Assembly: GCA_050084515.1 (NCBI GenBank)
Contig: CM114271.1
Span: 496,001 to 560,000 of the forward strand
Length of the DNA: 64,000 nucleotides
Reading direction: 5' to 3'
Source: Blasia pusilla
Taxonomy: Eukaryota > Marchantiophyta > Marchantiopsida > Blasiales
In this document: one piece after another, positions 47,453 to 62,082 of the stretch
How the letters are laid out: each line of letters begins with the position of its first letter
Numbering within the stretch: position 1 is the stretch's first letter
The notes under the pieces: model-generated
Seen by the model: only the letters and a program-made list of their open reading frames with translations
Told to the model about the DNA's origin: nothing
The model's database searches: none
Made by a program: the position numbers and the translations under genes

Positions 47453-48240
47453 ACCAGAAGCCTTGAATAGTCAGTCAGCGAAACAGTAGATAGAGGAATG
47501 GCTGAAGGTGGAATGAGCACCTGCGATATCCCGCAGAATGCCCAACATATTTCAGCGCCTACAATGAATCACTTCTTTCCCACCTTTCATCCTCTTGGAA
47601 CATCGCCCTGCGCAAACCGCCGCTGACCCCGCACCGAGCCCCAGCATTTTTTCGTCGTGGTCCCCCAAGCGCCACATATTCACCAATTCACCACCCCATC
47701 ACTAACATTCTTCCCCTTCCGCATTCCCAATTCTTCCTCTCCGCTGATCATCCCCTTCCGCACTCCCAATTTCTCCCCTTCGCTCATCCCATCTCCTCCC
47801 GTTTCTTCCTCTCCAGGCCTCCCCAGGAGCTGCTTCTGCGCGATCTCTCTCTCTCCCCTCCATGATATTCGTCTACCACTTCAACCGAATCCCGATTCGT
47901 ACACCGACTGCTCTTCGATCTTCCCCTCCTTCCTCTCTCGCGCTTCTCAAGCGACGACTAGTCGCCATCTTCCCTGGCTTTTCCGAGTTCCGACCCGTCA
48001 AGGACCGTTAAGCGATTGTTTCGCTCTCCGTCCACTTCTTCCCTTCCTTCTGCCCTTCCGCGTCCCCTTACGGCGTTTTCCGTACAAGAGCGTACAACAA
48101 CTCCGGATTCCGTATGAGAGCGCATGCTCGCACTTGTATCTAAGGACCCAGTCCCATGGGGTCCTTAGGAACCCATAGTTATTTTCTTCTCTCGGGTTCT
48201 CGATGGGTCGTACATATTTACGTCCTATTTATATATTTAC

Positions 48241-49840
48241 ATATTTATGTTTTAAAGGCGTGAATTCTATTGAAGTCTCATGAATTTCATCAGTCGGATC
48301 AACCAAGATCCGAAATAGTGAGGTTGGGATCTTGCGACGTTATGACGATCTCGATCGTATGAGATCGGGTCCTAAGATCTCTGAATTCCCTACGAGAGGG
48401 AATGTTCTTCCATCTCGAATCTTTGAATGGCCATAATTCTTTGGTGGCATCTTTGTCTTGAATAGGTTGATGAGAGATAATGTGTGTTTCCTAAAGCACG
48501 ATTTTAGAGAAGTATATGAGATTATATTGCGACCATTAGGGATTTTTTGCAGTGTTGGTTTTGGAGGTCATGACCGTAAATTGTCTTGAAGGTGATCATG
48601 TATTTTGGGAGTCTCATGCTATGAAAGGGCAGCTTTCATATGTATCAAATGTCATATAAAGATAAATGAGTCGTCGGTGAAACCACTTCTTTTACTAATC
48701 CCAAGTGAGATATGTCACTTCAAAAAGTGTCTTCTTTTGAAAGGCCTTTTATTATTGTTCTTACTTTGGTTTCTATCGAGAATATCATGTGCGATATTCT
48801 AGTGATAGAGTACATTATGTATTCCACATTATCTTGCTCTTAGTAGATAACTTGTGCATACATGTTACCATGGAATTGCCTAAAGGAAGGAGAGGGAGGA
48901 GATGGAAAGTATGTGTACATTCCTTGATATATTGCAACCATCCTATCCTAGAATGTTGAGCCTAGATTCTCTTAAGTTTGGGTAGGATTGATATTTAGAT
49001 CACACATTCTATGTTTGCAATGTCGTGGCTCGATCTCTTTACTATAAGAACTATATGTTTGTATGAATCTATGTGAGCCACATTACAAATGAATGTAGTG
49101 TTACATCATTGGAAGGAATAGACCTTCTCATGAATTATAGAAAATATGGACTATTTTCAATTATGTCCAATCATTTTTATATAGATGTTTTAGGAATAAG
49201 AGAATAGCTATATTTTAGATATGTGTTGATGATAGCACATGTATATGATTAACAATATGTAACCACACGACATAAAAAAATCTCCCTATTTTTGTATTTT
49301 GGATGATGTGGTGACTCATTGAGTTGGTTGACTATCACATAACCTTTATTCATAGGTTGTCTTTTGGGGTTATCTTTGGAGGTGCTCTTTTGGCTAAAAA
49401 AAAAGTAAATTTTCTTATTTCCTTCACTTTTATAGGTGATCAGTCAAATGTGCCATAATTTTCACATGGAAGACTTTGTCAAACCAACTAGAGGAAGTCA
49501 CCTAGAGGCCCCCCCACGGTTCAAAATTATTTGAGTTCATCTCAAGGATGGTCATGTTTTGGTTTCATAAGATTTCCTCTCCCTTTGCTTTTTACTCTCG
49601 ATAGGAACCATTTTTTTCCCAAGAACTTCAAAGCGCACATTTTGGATGAGATCATAAGTGAAATTATCCAACCAAAGATAGAAATTTTCAAATTGTGGCA
49701 TCTAAGACCATATTCAAATGGTCACTATAGGATATATGGCTTGCCCACAAAAACTTGTACCTTTATTTTAGAAGGTCATGACCCCATGGTACTCTGAGTT
49801 CCACACATATCATCCCCACTTCTATAGACCTAGCATCTAC
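48241..49840. other. AT-rich stretch, no gene recognised
   Basis: Short frames such as 49531-49797 (plus) have no family resemblance. Probably repeat-derived. Confidence 0.45.
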
Positions 49841-50019
49841 TCCCAAGTTTGAAGTTTGAGACAATGTGTGCTAAGAAAAATGATGTTGTTGATATCATCA
49901 ATGAGACAGTATCTACTAGAAACAAATCCCTGACAACAACATCTATGTATGCATTCTTACTTCAAGTTTTTTGTAATAGCTTGCTCTCTTCTCTTCCCGT
50001 GAAATCATTTAAGTACCTT

Positions 50020-51475
50020 ATTGTCAATAAGTTGCCAAAGAATTATGATGGGGACTTCATCTTTGAACTAGCTGCCTCCTCTAGCCAAACCTACTCCAGA
50101 GAAAGACGAACACCATTTGAAGGGTATGGATAGGAATTCAAACTATCGTCAATGGTGTAGGCTCCAATGGATTAGTGCTTCCATCTCGTGTGGTCCATGG
50201 ATTGTATCTCGATGCCAATTTTTTGGAGCTTTAGGTTCGGGTCCCATGGCCCATCTTTCGGTTAGAACCATCCGCCGGCCTTACGCCGGTGATGGCTTCC
50301 AACCAGTTTCCACCCAAGTCTTGTCAGACCTTCAAAAGAAAAGGACGAAAATCTAACAATTATTTGAAATAATTATGGATCCCAACAAGTTGCATAGGGC
50401 GCGAGGATGCAGGTCCTTTCTTGCGCCCAAAAACTCTGGGCATGAGAAATGCAAAGACCCCGTGCACAACCCAAAAACTTCGGCCACATATTGTTAACGC
50501 CGACCTTTTGAAATGATTATAAACCGTTCAATGTGGCCCATCTATTACAACGGCCAGCGTCGGGCACCAACGCTGGCCCATAGAACCTAGCCCTTAAAAT
50601 GCAAAAGTCCATAATGCCCCTTTAAGGATCGCAATAGGGAAGCCAATACCTCCCAATCCTTACCTTGTTTTCAATAATTTTCCAACAACTTATGATGGGG
50701 ATTGCCAGTTTTTAGTTGTCTCCTCTAGCCGCACCTGCTCAAGAGAAGGATGGAGACAACTTGGAGGTTATTGATAGGAATTCCAAATATCATCAATAAT
50801 GTAGCTTTAATGGATCAATGCTCCATCCCATGCAGTCCATGGAATGTATGTTGCTACCATTTTGTTAGAGCTTTAGAGTGCAAAAGTCCACAATGCCTCT
50901 TCTAGGATCACAATGGGGAAGCCAATATCTCCCGATCTATATTTTCAGTAAGTTTCCAACAACTTACGATGGGGATTGCATTTTTTTGCGCCTCCTTTTT
51001 CCATACATGCTCAAGAGATGAAGACCGCTTAAAGGGTGGATAGGAATTTCGACTATCATCAAAGGTGTAGGCTTCAATGGATCAGTGTTGCCATCCCATA
51101 TGGCCCATGGATCTTATGTTGATGCGAGCTTGTTTGGAGCTCTAGAGTGCAAAAGTCCATAGTGTCCCTTCTAGGATCGTAATTAGGAAGCCAATACCTC
51201 GATCCCAATCCTTATTGTCAATAAGTTTCTAACAATTTATGATGGGGATTGAATTTTTGAGTTTCCTTCTCTAGCCGGACAACTTGAAGAGAAAGATGGA
51301 GATTGCTTGAAGGATATGGATAGGAATTCTGACTTTCATTGATGGTGTAGGCTTCAATGGATCAGTGCTTCTATCCCGTGCGGTCCATGGAGTGTATGTT
51401 GATGCAAGCTTTAGAGTGCAGTTGTCCACAATGCCCCTTCTAGGATTGCAATGGGCAAGCCAAACCTTCCAATTC
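50020..51475. repeat. Tandem array, 273-bp unit, four copies
   Basis: The word GATGGGGA marks each unit at 50047, 50694, 50968 and 51241. The last three are spaced 274 and 273 bp. Every unit contains GGATAGGAATT, GTGTAGGCTTCAATGGATCA, GTCCATGGA and GCAAAAGTCCA. The first spacing is 647 bp because about 350 bp are inserted near 50235-50590. The family of the unit is unknown. Confidence 0.9.
50235..50590. mobile_element. Insertion of about 350 bp in the 273-bp array, hairpin-bearing
   Basis: Absent from the other three units. It begins near GGTTCGGGTCCCATGG and ends near CCTAGCCC. A perfect 9-bp stem (GGCCAGCGT / ACGCTGGCC, 50552-50560 and 50570-50578, 9-nt loop) lies 8 bases before a CTAG. 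That recalls a Helitron 3' end, but the expected 5' TC end is not evident. It has no ORF. The class is unresolved. Confidence 0.5.
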
Positions 51476-51513
51476 CTCCCCCTCCCACAATGGTTGCACA
51501 AACACGGACAAGT

Positions 51514-52155
51514 TGTTGTGGGCATACACATCGTGTTATACAGCATACACCGATATCATCAAACACAAAAAAATACATAAGATAACATACCAACTTATGG
51601 CATCTAAACATCGAGACGACCGAGTACCAATATATCCCCAATTAGTGCTAATGGCATGCTCGAGTACCAAATTCTCTCTTTGTAAGTCAATGATCATTCA
51701 ACAAGTGCACAAAAATCCATTTTGCTCTCATGTCAAACCAAATTCATTATCCTAATGAGAGGCTTGGGTTATTCACTAGACAAGAAGGACCATAGTTCTT
51801 CCGCCTCATGCCAAGAGATTCAACAAAGAGAGAATGAGCTTCAAAGCTCTCTCTCCTTGGGTATACCACCTTCCCTCTCCCAAGCTCTTGCAGGTCACCC
51901 TCTTGGCTCTTGGCCGGTTGTAGGGGGTCAACGGCCACTTCCCAAATAAGATATTCAACTCTACTCCTAATGGTAACTTACCCAAAATAGTAAGTTTCTC
52001 TATATAACTTCAAATAAACTAAACCCAAGTGGAAACCTACTCTCTCATATTACCCGATGCCACAACGAATCATCCTTGACCTCCTAAGGTTGTCCTCCAA
52101 TGTCCTTGAAGATGCTCTAATATAAACTCGTCGATAAATTCTAAAAGACATGATG
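51514..52155 (+). mobile_element. LTR family A, complete-length solo LTR
   Basis: About 642 bp, from TGTTGTGGGCATACACATCG to CTAAAAGACATGATG. All family blocks are in order. It sits just after the end of the 273-bp array and just before a family B element. No internal domain follows directly (the copia element downstream has a different LTR), so it is a solo LTR. Confidence 0.8.
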
Positions 52156-52159
52156 AAGT

Positions 52160-52440
52160 CCGTTCCTAAGACGGACATGGACAGAAAAGTTTGGACATAT
52201 CCATGGACATGGATTATAAGAGGTAGGGCCCATACTTATAGTTCATGGTGGAAAGTAGGTTAGGGACGGGCGGGGTAATAATATGGGAGGGTTGAAGGTA
52301 GGGGCAAGATGAAATGGAAAAGTGTGGAACACATAGGGAACTTCAAGCAAGTGGGGGGAAATGAGAAAGATATGGGAGGTGGGCCCCGCATGAAAAAGTT
52401 CTTCCATAAGACACAGGTAAGTTCATAGATATGGATATGT
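52160..52440 (-). mobile_element. Family B MITE-like element
   Basis: Reverse-orientation relative of the copies at 60450 and 61005. It shares GGACATATCCATGGACATGG, a GTAGGGCCCATACTTATAGTTCATG block, a purine-rich interior and GTGGGCCCC at the far side. No coding capacity. It directly abuts the family A LTR. Confidence 0.6.
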
Positions 52441-53011
52441 CAGCATAAACAAACTTTTTCCACATCTTACCTTTCTCTCCCCCCTCTCTCGGGAAACAAT
52501 TTTGACATACCTTATATTTTTGGATCCGCTAGAGCGTGTGACGGCCATAGATGTCCATATTGTCAAACTCTTCCCTTTCGTTTTGTGCCATATCCAGTTT
52601 ATATTTTCTTCATAGTACACAACACAACTTCTATGTTGGCTTACATAATGATACATGTTCACGTTGGCACTAACACCCACCTTGTTAGTGGAACTATTCC
52701 TTCACACATCAATTATAAGGAGAAAATGACGAAAGTATATAGTAATAGTCCATGAGTTATTAAACTTGTTGCGGGTTCATGAATTTTTGATCAACTGCTT
52801 AGAATACCCGGCCAAGGGCAGACCAAAATATATAAGGAGAAACAACTTTGGGAGAATCTTGTATTTACTGTTGATCCAAAATATTTCTTGCTCTAGCAAA
52901 AATATATGCATGTACCAGATGGAAAGCCCGTTAAATTGGACAACATATCCAAAATGAAAGCAAACTCTAGGTTTCCATTCATTCAAAGATGGAAATTCAT
53001 GGGATAAAGAG

Positions 53012-53424
53012 TGTTGGATTCTCAACATCCGATTCTCTCACCACCATTAATATGATCGGCCCCCTTATATGAGGAGAAGCCTAAATTGATGGTTCCGACT
53101 TAGACGTCAAAGGAGTGATAGTAATATGATAAAGGTGGTTTGTGGAGTAGCATTAGTAGGATTATCTAACCCTATATTGCATCAAGGTGTGGGGCACTCT
53201 GATGCAAAATTTTCTATAAATAGAAATGCAAAAAAATACGTTAAAAATCCTAGTTTCCCAAATAGTCGAGAGCCGTGGTGATAGCCATTCTCGTACATCG
53301 AGTTATCTCCATGTTCACGTTCCATCGAAGCTCTTCTGTGAGCACATAGACAAACTAGGCCCCTTTATATCTCCAAGATTTGTAACATACTTCAATGATT
53401 TCATCACATGTTTATTTTCTCACA
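53012..53424 (+). mobile_element. Ty1/copia 5' LTR
   Basis: 413 bp starting TGTTGGATTCTCAACATCCG and ending TTTTCTCACA. It carries a TATA box (CTATAAATAG, about 53213-53222), and the primer-binding site begins at the next base. The matching 3' LTR was not found, so the element is truncated. Confidence 0.8.
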
Positions 53425-53442
53425 TGGTATTAGAGCTATAGA
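53425..53442 (+). other. Primer-binding site of the copia element
   Basis: TGGTATTAGAGCTATAG closely matches the initiator tRNA-Met complement (family TGGTATCAGAGC) used by plant copia elements, and it immediately follows the LTR. Confidence 0.85.
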
Positions 53443-53490
53443 TTTTCCATGTATTTGGTGATCTAGTGTGTTTGCACAAATTCTTGAGAG

Positions 53491-55780
53491 ATGTCTACTT
53501 CTTTGTGTATCTATTCTCAGCCTCCTCCGCTAAGTGAAGGGAAGTTAGATGGGTCTAACTATACATTATGGAAGTTCAAAATGAGAACTTTCCTCGAATC
53601 ATTTGAGATCTGGAAGGCACGTCGAATACACAAGTTACTTTGAGTTTTGCATGTTCATCTTCATCTGGTGATATCCATCTCGTTGTATCAATCTCGTCAT
53701 ATTGCTCGCATGAAAACGTAGAAACGCTCATGCTCTATATGTTATTGTCACGAATGTAACTGATTCTTTCATGACTACCAGACCATTATTGTTGAGGCGT
53801 GGAACATTCTGAAGAGCCAGTACAATACCAAGAATGAGACTCAGATTCAGAATCTGGAGAATCAGCTTACATCGGAGAAAAATTCAAAAGAAGAAAGCGC
53901 GGAGCAATTTTTGACAAGGATCAAGAATCTTCAAGATCGAATGGAGTTCGTAGGAATTTCAAAATCTATCGAAGATTTGGCACGTCGATGCATAAGGATT
54001 TTTCCTCCGAGGTATGATAGTTTAATCACTGCATTGAATAGTGAAGTAAGACCCACACCGATTACTTTTGAACCGTTCAGCGCAATGTTGGTAGAAGAGG
54101 AAATGCGCTTCAAAGCAAGAGAGGAAAGTGATGTAGCCTTTACTGCCAATATACAGAGGGGCAAAAATCAAGATTACAGATCAAATGTCAAGAAGAAATT
54201 TCCAAAGAAAGCCTTCAAATACTTTTATTGTGGTAAGCCAAGTCATCTTATCAAAGATTGTAGAAAGAGGAGTCAAGATGAGAAGAATGGATATTTGAGA
54301 CCTAGGAAAGAGTCTGGAAATTATGTAAAAATAAAAGAACATGAGATAGATGTTTGGGTAGCAATCGAAGAGTTTTGCACACATGTAGAACATTCCACTA
54401 AGTCAAATAGTGAAGATGCGTGGGTGTTCAATATTGGAGCATCTACGCATATGACCAATCATAAGGATTGGTATAGCTCCTTACAAGCTCTATAGGAGCC
54501 CATCATTGTTAACGTTGGGAATAACACAAAGTGTCATGGAAAAGGGAAAGGAAAAACCATACAATGGTGGAGATGGCAAGATGTATGATGAAACCAAAAG
54601 ATTTGACATAAGGTTTTTGGGCTCAAGTTGTTAATACTGCCGTTTACATTCTAAATAGAAGTGCTACCAAGTCAATGCAAGGCATGACTCCTCATCAAGC
54701 ATACTCAGGTAAGGTACCATCAATCCAACACTTCAAGACTTTTGGTAGCGAGTGTTTTGTACATATTCCTGATGCATGGAGGACCAAGCTCGAGTCCAAG
54801 AGCAAGAAGTGCATCTTTATGGGATATAGTGATGAGTCTATAGCCTATTGACTATGGTGACCTAAGGCAAAGAATATGCTTGTGAGTGGTGATATGGTAT
54901 TCCGAGATCAACCTTGTCAAGTGGCAAATATGAATGGTCCATCTTTATTATCCTCAAATGAAGAGATAACCCAGCAAAGCACATCATCAATGTTTACACC
55001 AGATCATCAAGAAGAAGAATTTTGTGATGATTACAAAGAGCAGCCTGCTCTTCCACTACGGTCGTCATACCCCTAGTGGATAAAGAAGCTCTTGGATGGT
55101 AAGGATCCACCAACAACTAATGAAGTAGCTACACATTCAAGGAGATCCAAGATATTAGAGGACTAGAATAGAGCTTCCACACAGCTCGTCAATATGGCCT
55201 TAATGACAGAGGTCTTGAAGGTGGAAGAGCCATCATGCTTGGATGAGGACCTTGCTTATCCTCAATGGAAAGAGGCCATGCAGATGGAGATGGACGCTAT
55301 TGAAAGAAATCAAACTTCAACTTTGGTTGAGAAGCCAAAGAACGTTAAGATAATACGCACCAAGTGGATGTACAAGACCAAGTACAAGTCGGACAGTACA
55401 TTGGATAAACTCAAAGCGAGGTTGGTTGCACAAGGTTGTTCATAGATTGAAGGTATTGATTACTATGAGACTTTGGCTCCTACTGCAAGGATAATAACCA
55501 TTCGCATTGTTCTAGTGGTGGCGGGAACAAGACGTTGGCATGTATACCAATACGATGTGAAGTATGCATTTCTGAATGGAAGTCTCAAGAAGGAGGTGTC
55601 TGTATCTCAGCCACCAGGCTTTGAGACACCTGGATCAGAAGAGAAGGTGTGTTTGCTTCATCGAGCATTGTATGGGTTGAAGCAAGCCCTCAGGGTATGG
55701 TATCAAGCAAGCCCCCAGGGTATGGTATCAATAAATAGACACATTCTTCCAAGAGAAGGAAGTTCATATTGGTAGGTTCA
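53491..55780 (+). pseudogene. Ty1/copia gag-pol, 3'-truncated and internally deleted
   Basis: Domains in copia order. The gag start is at 53491 (MSTSLCIYSQPP, then KLDGSNYTLWKFKM). Gag UBN2-like sequence and a knuckle lie at 53911-54290; the knuckle reads YFYCGKPSHLIKDC, with its first Cys changed to Tyr. A protease start follows at about 54420, where the usual DSGAS active site reads NIGAS. Then comes a jump near 54560-54600 into the integrase C-terminal half (VVNTAVYILNRSA, then FKTFGSECFVHIPDA), so the integrase catalytic core is deleted. RT runs at 55194-55730 (QWKEAMQMEMDAIE, RTKWMYKTKY, VYQYDVKYAFLNGSL, ALYGLKQA) and stops before its YVDD box. Several stops and frameshifts interrupt it. 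Clearly non-autonomous and inactive. Confidence 0.9.
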
Positions 55781-58758
<2,978 letters not shown>

Positions 58759-59289
58759 GTGTGTGGGGATGGATTTGATTAGGCTCCCACGATTATTTTT
58801 TAACACTTAATGAATAGTCCATGTGGTTTTTTGACCTAATGTGGCCAAGAAAGTTTGGCCAAGAGTATAATCATGAGATCATTGCATCACCATTGCCTTT
58901 TGTAATCCAAATTGTGCAAATTTGGCAAGTATATCTTAAATTTATATTAAAGTGGTAGTAAAGGATCAAGGGAAAGATGGAGTGATAATAGAAGAAACTT
59001 TGAGGGATATGATTCACGAATTGAGAGAGTTGAGAGTTATATTTCACTAAAGTCAAAACCAATTCCAAGAATTAGCGCAAGAAGTTGCTTTAGTAAAAAA
59101 TGTGAAGAAAGAGAGACAGAGAGAAAGGGAGAGTTCTTTCGACATGTGAGATGAAGATGCAGACCACGAGTGTCTTGACTAATGGAGAGAATGAGAAAAC
59201 AAAGATAGTACTATATAAAGGAACTCTTGTCGTCAAGATATTAGAGGGTTGGATCAACTCATACAAAAATCTACTTATCTCTTTTCAAC

Positions 59290-60440
59290 ATCAATGATCA
59301 TATTGTAGGGATGTTTGTAAGATTTTCGTTAATAGATCAAGCATTGATATGGCATCAAGGAGGGAAGAAATCCTTGATTGAAATGGGTCAACAAATCATA
59401 TGGAGCGGGATGAAGCAAGGGCTACTCTAAAATTTCCAAGGTATGGATCCCATTCTCACTGTTAGAATGAAACTGTAGAGATTAGAGTAGAAAGGTAGTG
59501 TTGAGGACTACATTGAGGAGTTTCATCACTTATAGACACAAATCCGCGATATGAATGGGGTAAATTAAAGCCCTTGATCTCTTCAAACGAGGCTAAAAGA
59601 GGAAGATGCATGAAGAAGTGATTCAAGATAACACAAGGAATTTCAATGAAGCTATCGCATGTGCCCAATGCATGGAAACTATGTATGAAAGAGGAGAAGA
59701 AATAGTTACTTCTATGGACAACCACCATGGACCAACACCTATGGACTTGGGTAATCTTTGAGCACAAGGTGGTCATGCACCATAAAGATTTAATGGAAGA
59801 GTGTAAATGGAGAGAACTCGAAATTCCAACTTATAAGGGGTTACTCCTCAAACCGACAGGTTTCCTAAAGGAGGGAGAGAATTATAAGTTCGACAAGAAA
59901 CATATGCGCTAATGTTTTAAGTGTGGTAGATATGGTGACATAATATTGAATTATTGCTTTTGTAAGATGAGAAACATGCCATATCGTCGCCATGTCAATC
60001 ATCTAAAAAGAGGGACACTTGTATGAAGATGATGAAGGTGTTAACCTTTGATAACCCTAATACGTGGATATGAACATGTTCTCAATGAACATACATATTC
60101 TCAAGATTCATGCCCATGGCACCTGAGAACTTCACCATTACATAGCATCGTGACACATCAAGGTATATAACTCTTTAGGGAGAAGAATCCCAATTGACAA
60201 TTTGTGGGTTTCATCAGAGAGACTATGTCTACTTATAGTAGACAAAACCGATGATATTCGATATTATAGCATGACACATTATTTTGAGAGTATCTGAGCT
60301 TCTACCGTTTGATGTTCTTTTGTCAGAGGAATGTGATGGTATGGTTTGGAAAAACCATGTGTGCAATTATGCACTATGTCATATTTCTAACGTTAATAGG
60401 ATAATTGAACCAAGTTTGAAAATGGTACTTACATGCTTGC
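59290..60440 (+). pseudogene. Second Ty3/gypsy remnant: gag and integrase tail
   Basis: Gag-like sequence at about 59340-59700: ALIWHQGGKKSLIEMG, then TVRMKL-RLE and GSVEDYIEEFHHL, TQIRDMN. A broken knuckle lies at about 59913 (CFKCGRYGD). A piece of integrase C-terminus at about 60300-60400 reads CDGMVWKNHVCNYALCHIS. The latter closely resembles the tail at 29270-29371, so both copies are one lineage. Everything between knuckle and tail is deleted. Multiple stops are present. Confidence 0.7.
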
Positions 60441-60446
60441 AAGGTT

Positions 60447-60740
60447 GTACATGGACAAAGTTCGTGTTCGCGGACATATCCATGTCCGTGGATTTACGTC
60501 AGTCCTATGGAAGGACTTGTTCATATGGGCCCCACCTTCCTCTTCTTTCTTATTTCCCCCCACTCGCCTACATGTTTCATACTTTCCCATTTCTTCCTTC
60601 CTTCCCCCATTTCCTCCTCTCTTATTGCTCCACTTGTCCTTGTGCCCTACCTTCCATCATGAACTATAATTGTGGGCCCCACCTCTTACAATCCATATCC
60701 GTGGACATGTCCAAACTTGTCCGCCCATGTTCATCTTAGA
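60447..60740 (+). mobile_element. Family B MITE-like element
   Basis: The left end has GGACAAAGTTCG, GGACATATCCATG and CAGTCCTATGGAAGGACTTG, then ATGGGCCCCACC. The right end has TGGGCCCCACCTCTTACAAT, CCGTGGACATGTCCAAACTT and GTCCGCCCATG. Ends and inner GGGCCCCACC blocks are partly inverted to each other. The interior is pyrimidine-rich and non-coding. Confidence 0.65.
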
Positions 60741-61002
60741 GACACACTTGTCCAATTTTGTGCAAGCATACATGTTTGCATTGTATCTTGTATGGATTTT
60801 CTAGAGGTACATGCACTATGCTAGTATTTGATGGATGCTCAAGAGTGTGGCTCTAGCATGTTTGAAGCCACCTATTATTAGGATTTCTCAAGGAAGGCGG
60901 ATGTGTCCCACGTGTGTATGGGATAAGTAGTTATAGATCTAAACTTGCTTGAGTGACATTAACAATAGAAAGGTGATTAACGTTGGGGCCATATCCAGAT
61001 TG

Positions 61003-61250
61003 CATATGGACAAATTTTCGTATCCGCGGATATGTCCATCTTATGGAAGGACTTGTCTATATGGGCTACTCCCTACCTATCTTGTCCCCCATCCCATTTA
61101 CCTCTATTCTTTGTGCTAACTCATTGCTTCCTCCCTTCCCCTTTACTGCCCCACCGGCCCTCATCCTACCTCCCACCCTGAGCCATAAGTATGGGTCCCA
61201 TCTCTTGTACTCCGTGTATGCGAACATATCCAAACTTGTTCTTTTTTATC
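61003..61250 (+). mobile_element. Family B MITE-like element
   Basis: Same orientation as the copy 550 bp earlier: ATGGACAAATTTTCGTATCC, GGATATGTCCATCTTATGG, AAGGACTTGTCTATATGGG, and GGGTCCCATCTCTTGTACTC plus ACATATCCAAACTTGT at the right. The two copies differ in interior sequence, so this is not a simple recent tandem duplication. Confidence 0.65.
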
Positions 61251-61599
61251 CAACTATAGGCCATATGAACACCTTGATTTTTTTTCTTTTAACATCACAA
61301 AGATGTATGTCATAGTAGGAATGGATAGATGGCTATTTGGAGTTGGAGGGACCTAACCACTAGTTAGAGGAGCAATTAGAAACCTTTTGGTTCATTTTTT
61401 TTCGTACAATCCATGGTTGACTATGGTATCTTATGTTTAGGAGTTTATGGATAGTAATAACGATCAATATGGATGCACATAAAAATTATCATATCTTTTC
61501 TAACATAATATTAATAGAGAGTATTAATGTTATACTTTTGGGAAGATCAAACATCATTCTTAGAAGATTGAGGATACTATGCTAAGGAATAGGGTAATA

Positions 61600-62082
61600 T
61601 GAGTGTCCTCAAAATAAGTTGGAGCTATTTTGAGTGACTTACCATTTTCGGATAAGTTCCTTATTTTGAGGAAAGTTGGGTTTCTATTTGAAGAAAGTTC
61701 CTCACAACCAACTATCTTAGATTAGGTTTTATGAATTTAGTTGTATGCGTATGTCATCGGGGAGAGAACTTGGGAAGGTTAGAGTTAATTCCCTCTTTGT
61801 TGAGCCTCATTTTATGAGATAGAAAAGTTACGGTCCTCCTTGCCTTATGTGTGTATAACCTAAGTCTCTCACTATTACATTGGATTTAATTTGACAATGA
61901 GAGGAATAGAGTATTATGTAAGTGCGTGCTTGTTGGGTTTTGGCTCTTTTAATTGGAGATCTTTTGGTAAATTATCGTAAGTGTGCATGGACTCCATGAT
62001 TGAGTGTCTTATCTTTTGTTTAGGAATGTATGGATGGTGACAACAATATATATTATGTAGCGATGTTCATACTCACATCATA
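61600..62082 (-). mobile_element. LTR family A, diverged partial copy
   Basis: Blocks GGGGAGAGAACTTGGGA, CTCTTTGTTGAGCCTC, GGTCCTCCTTGCCTTATGTG and GGAGATCTTTTGGTA match the family on the minus strand. The right end is near CATACTCACATCA at 62080. The left half is heavily diverged. Confidence 0.65.

Larger units (their letters stand above)
46087..48240 (-). promoter_or_regulatory. Upstream region of the MSL gene
   Basis: Holds a (CT)n tract at 46124-46162 directly upstream of the ATG and another at 47420-47449. Further up is a pyrimidine-rich block (47660-47870) with repeated TTCCGCA-TCCCAATTTCTCC words. The open frame at 47657-48178 on the plus strand reflects this biased composition and is not called a gene. 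CTAAGGACCC and its complement form a short hairpin near 48124-48155. Confidence 0.4.

Noticed and set aside
47657-48178. 173-codon plus-strand ORF rich in Pro, Ser, Leu and Phe
   Set aside because: Pyrimidine-rich repeated DNA upstream of MSL makes stops rare on this strand; no domain or start context supports it.
51514-53424. Family A LTR as the 5' LTR of the copia element
   Set aside because: A different LTR (53012-53424) directly abuts the primer-binding site and gag, so the family A copy is unrelated.
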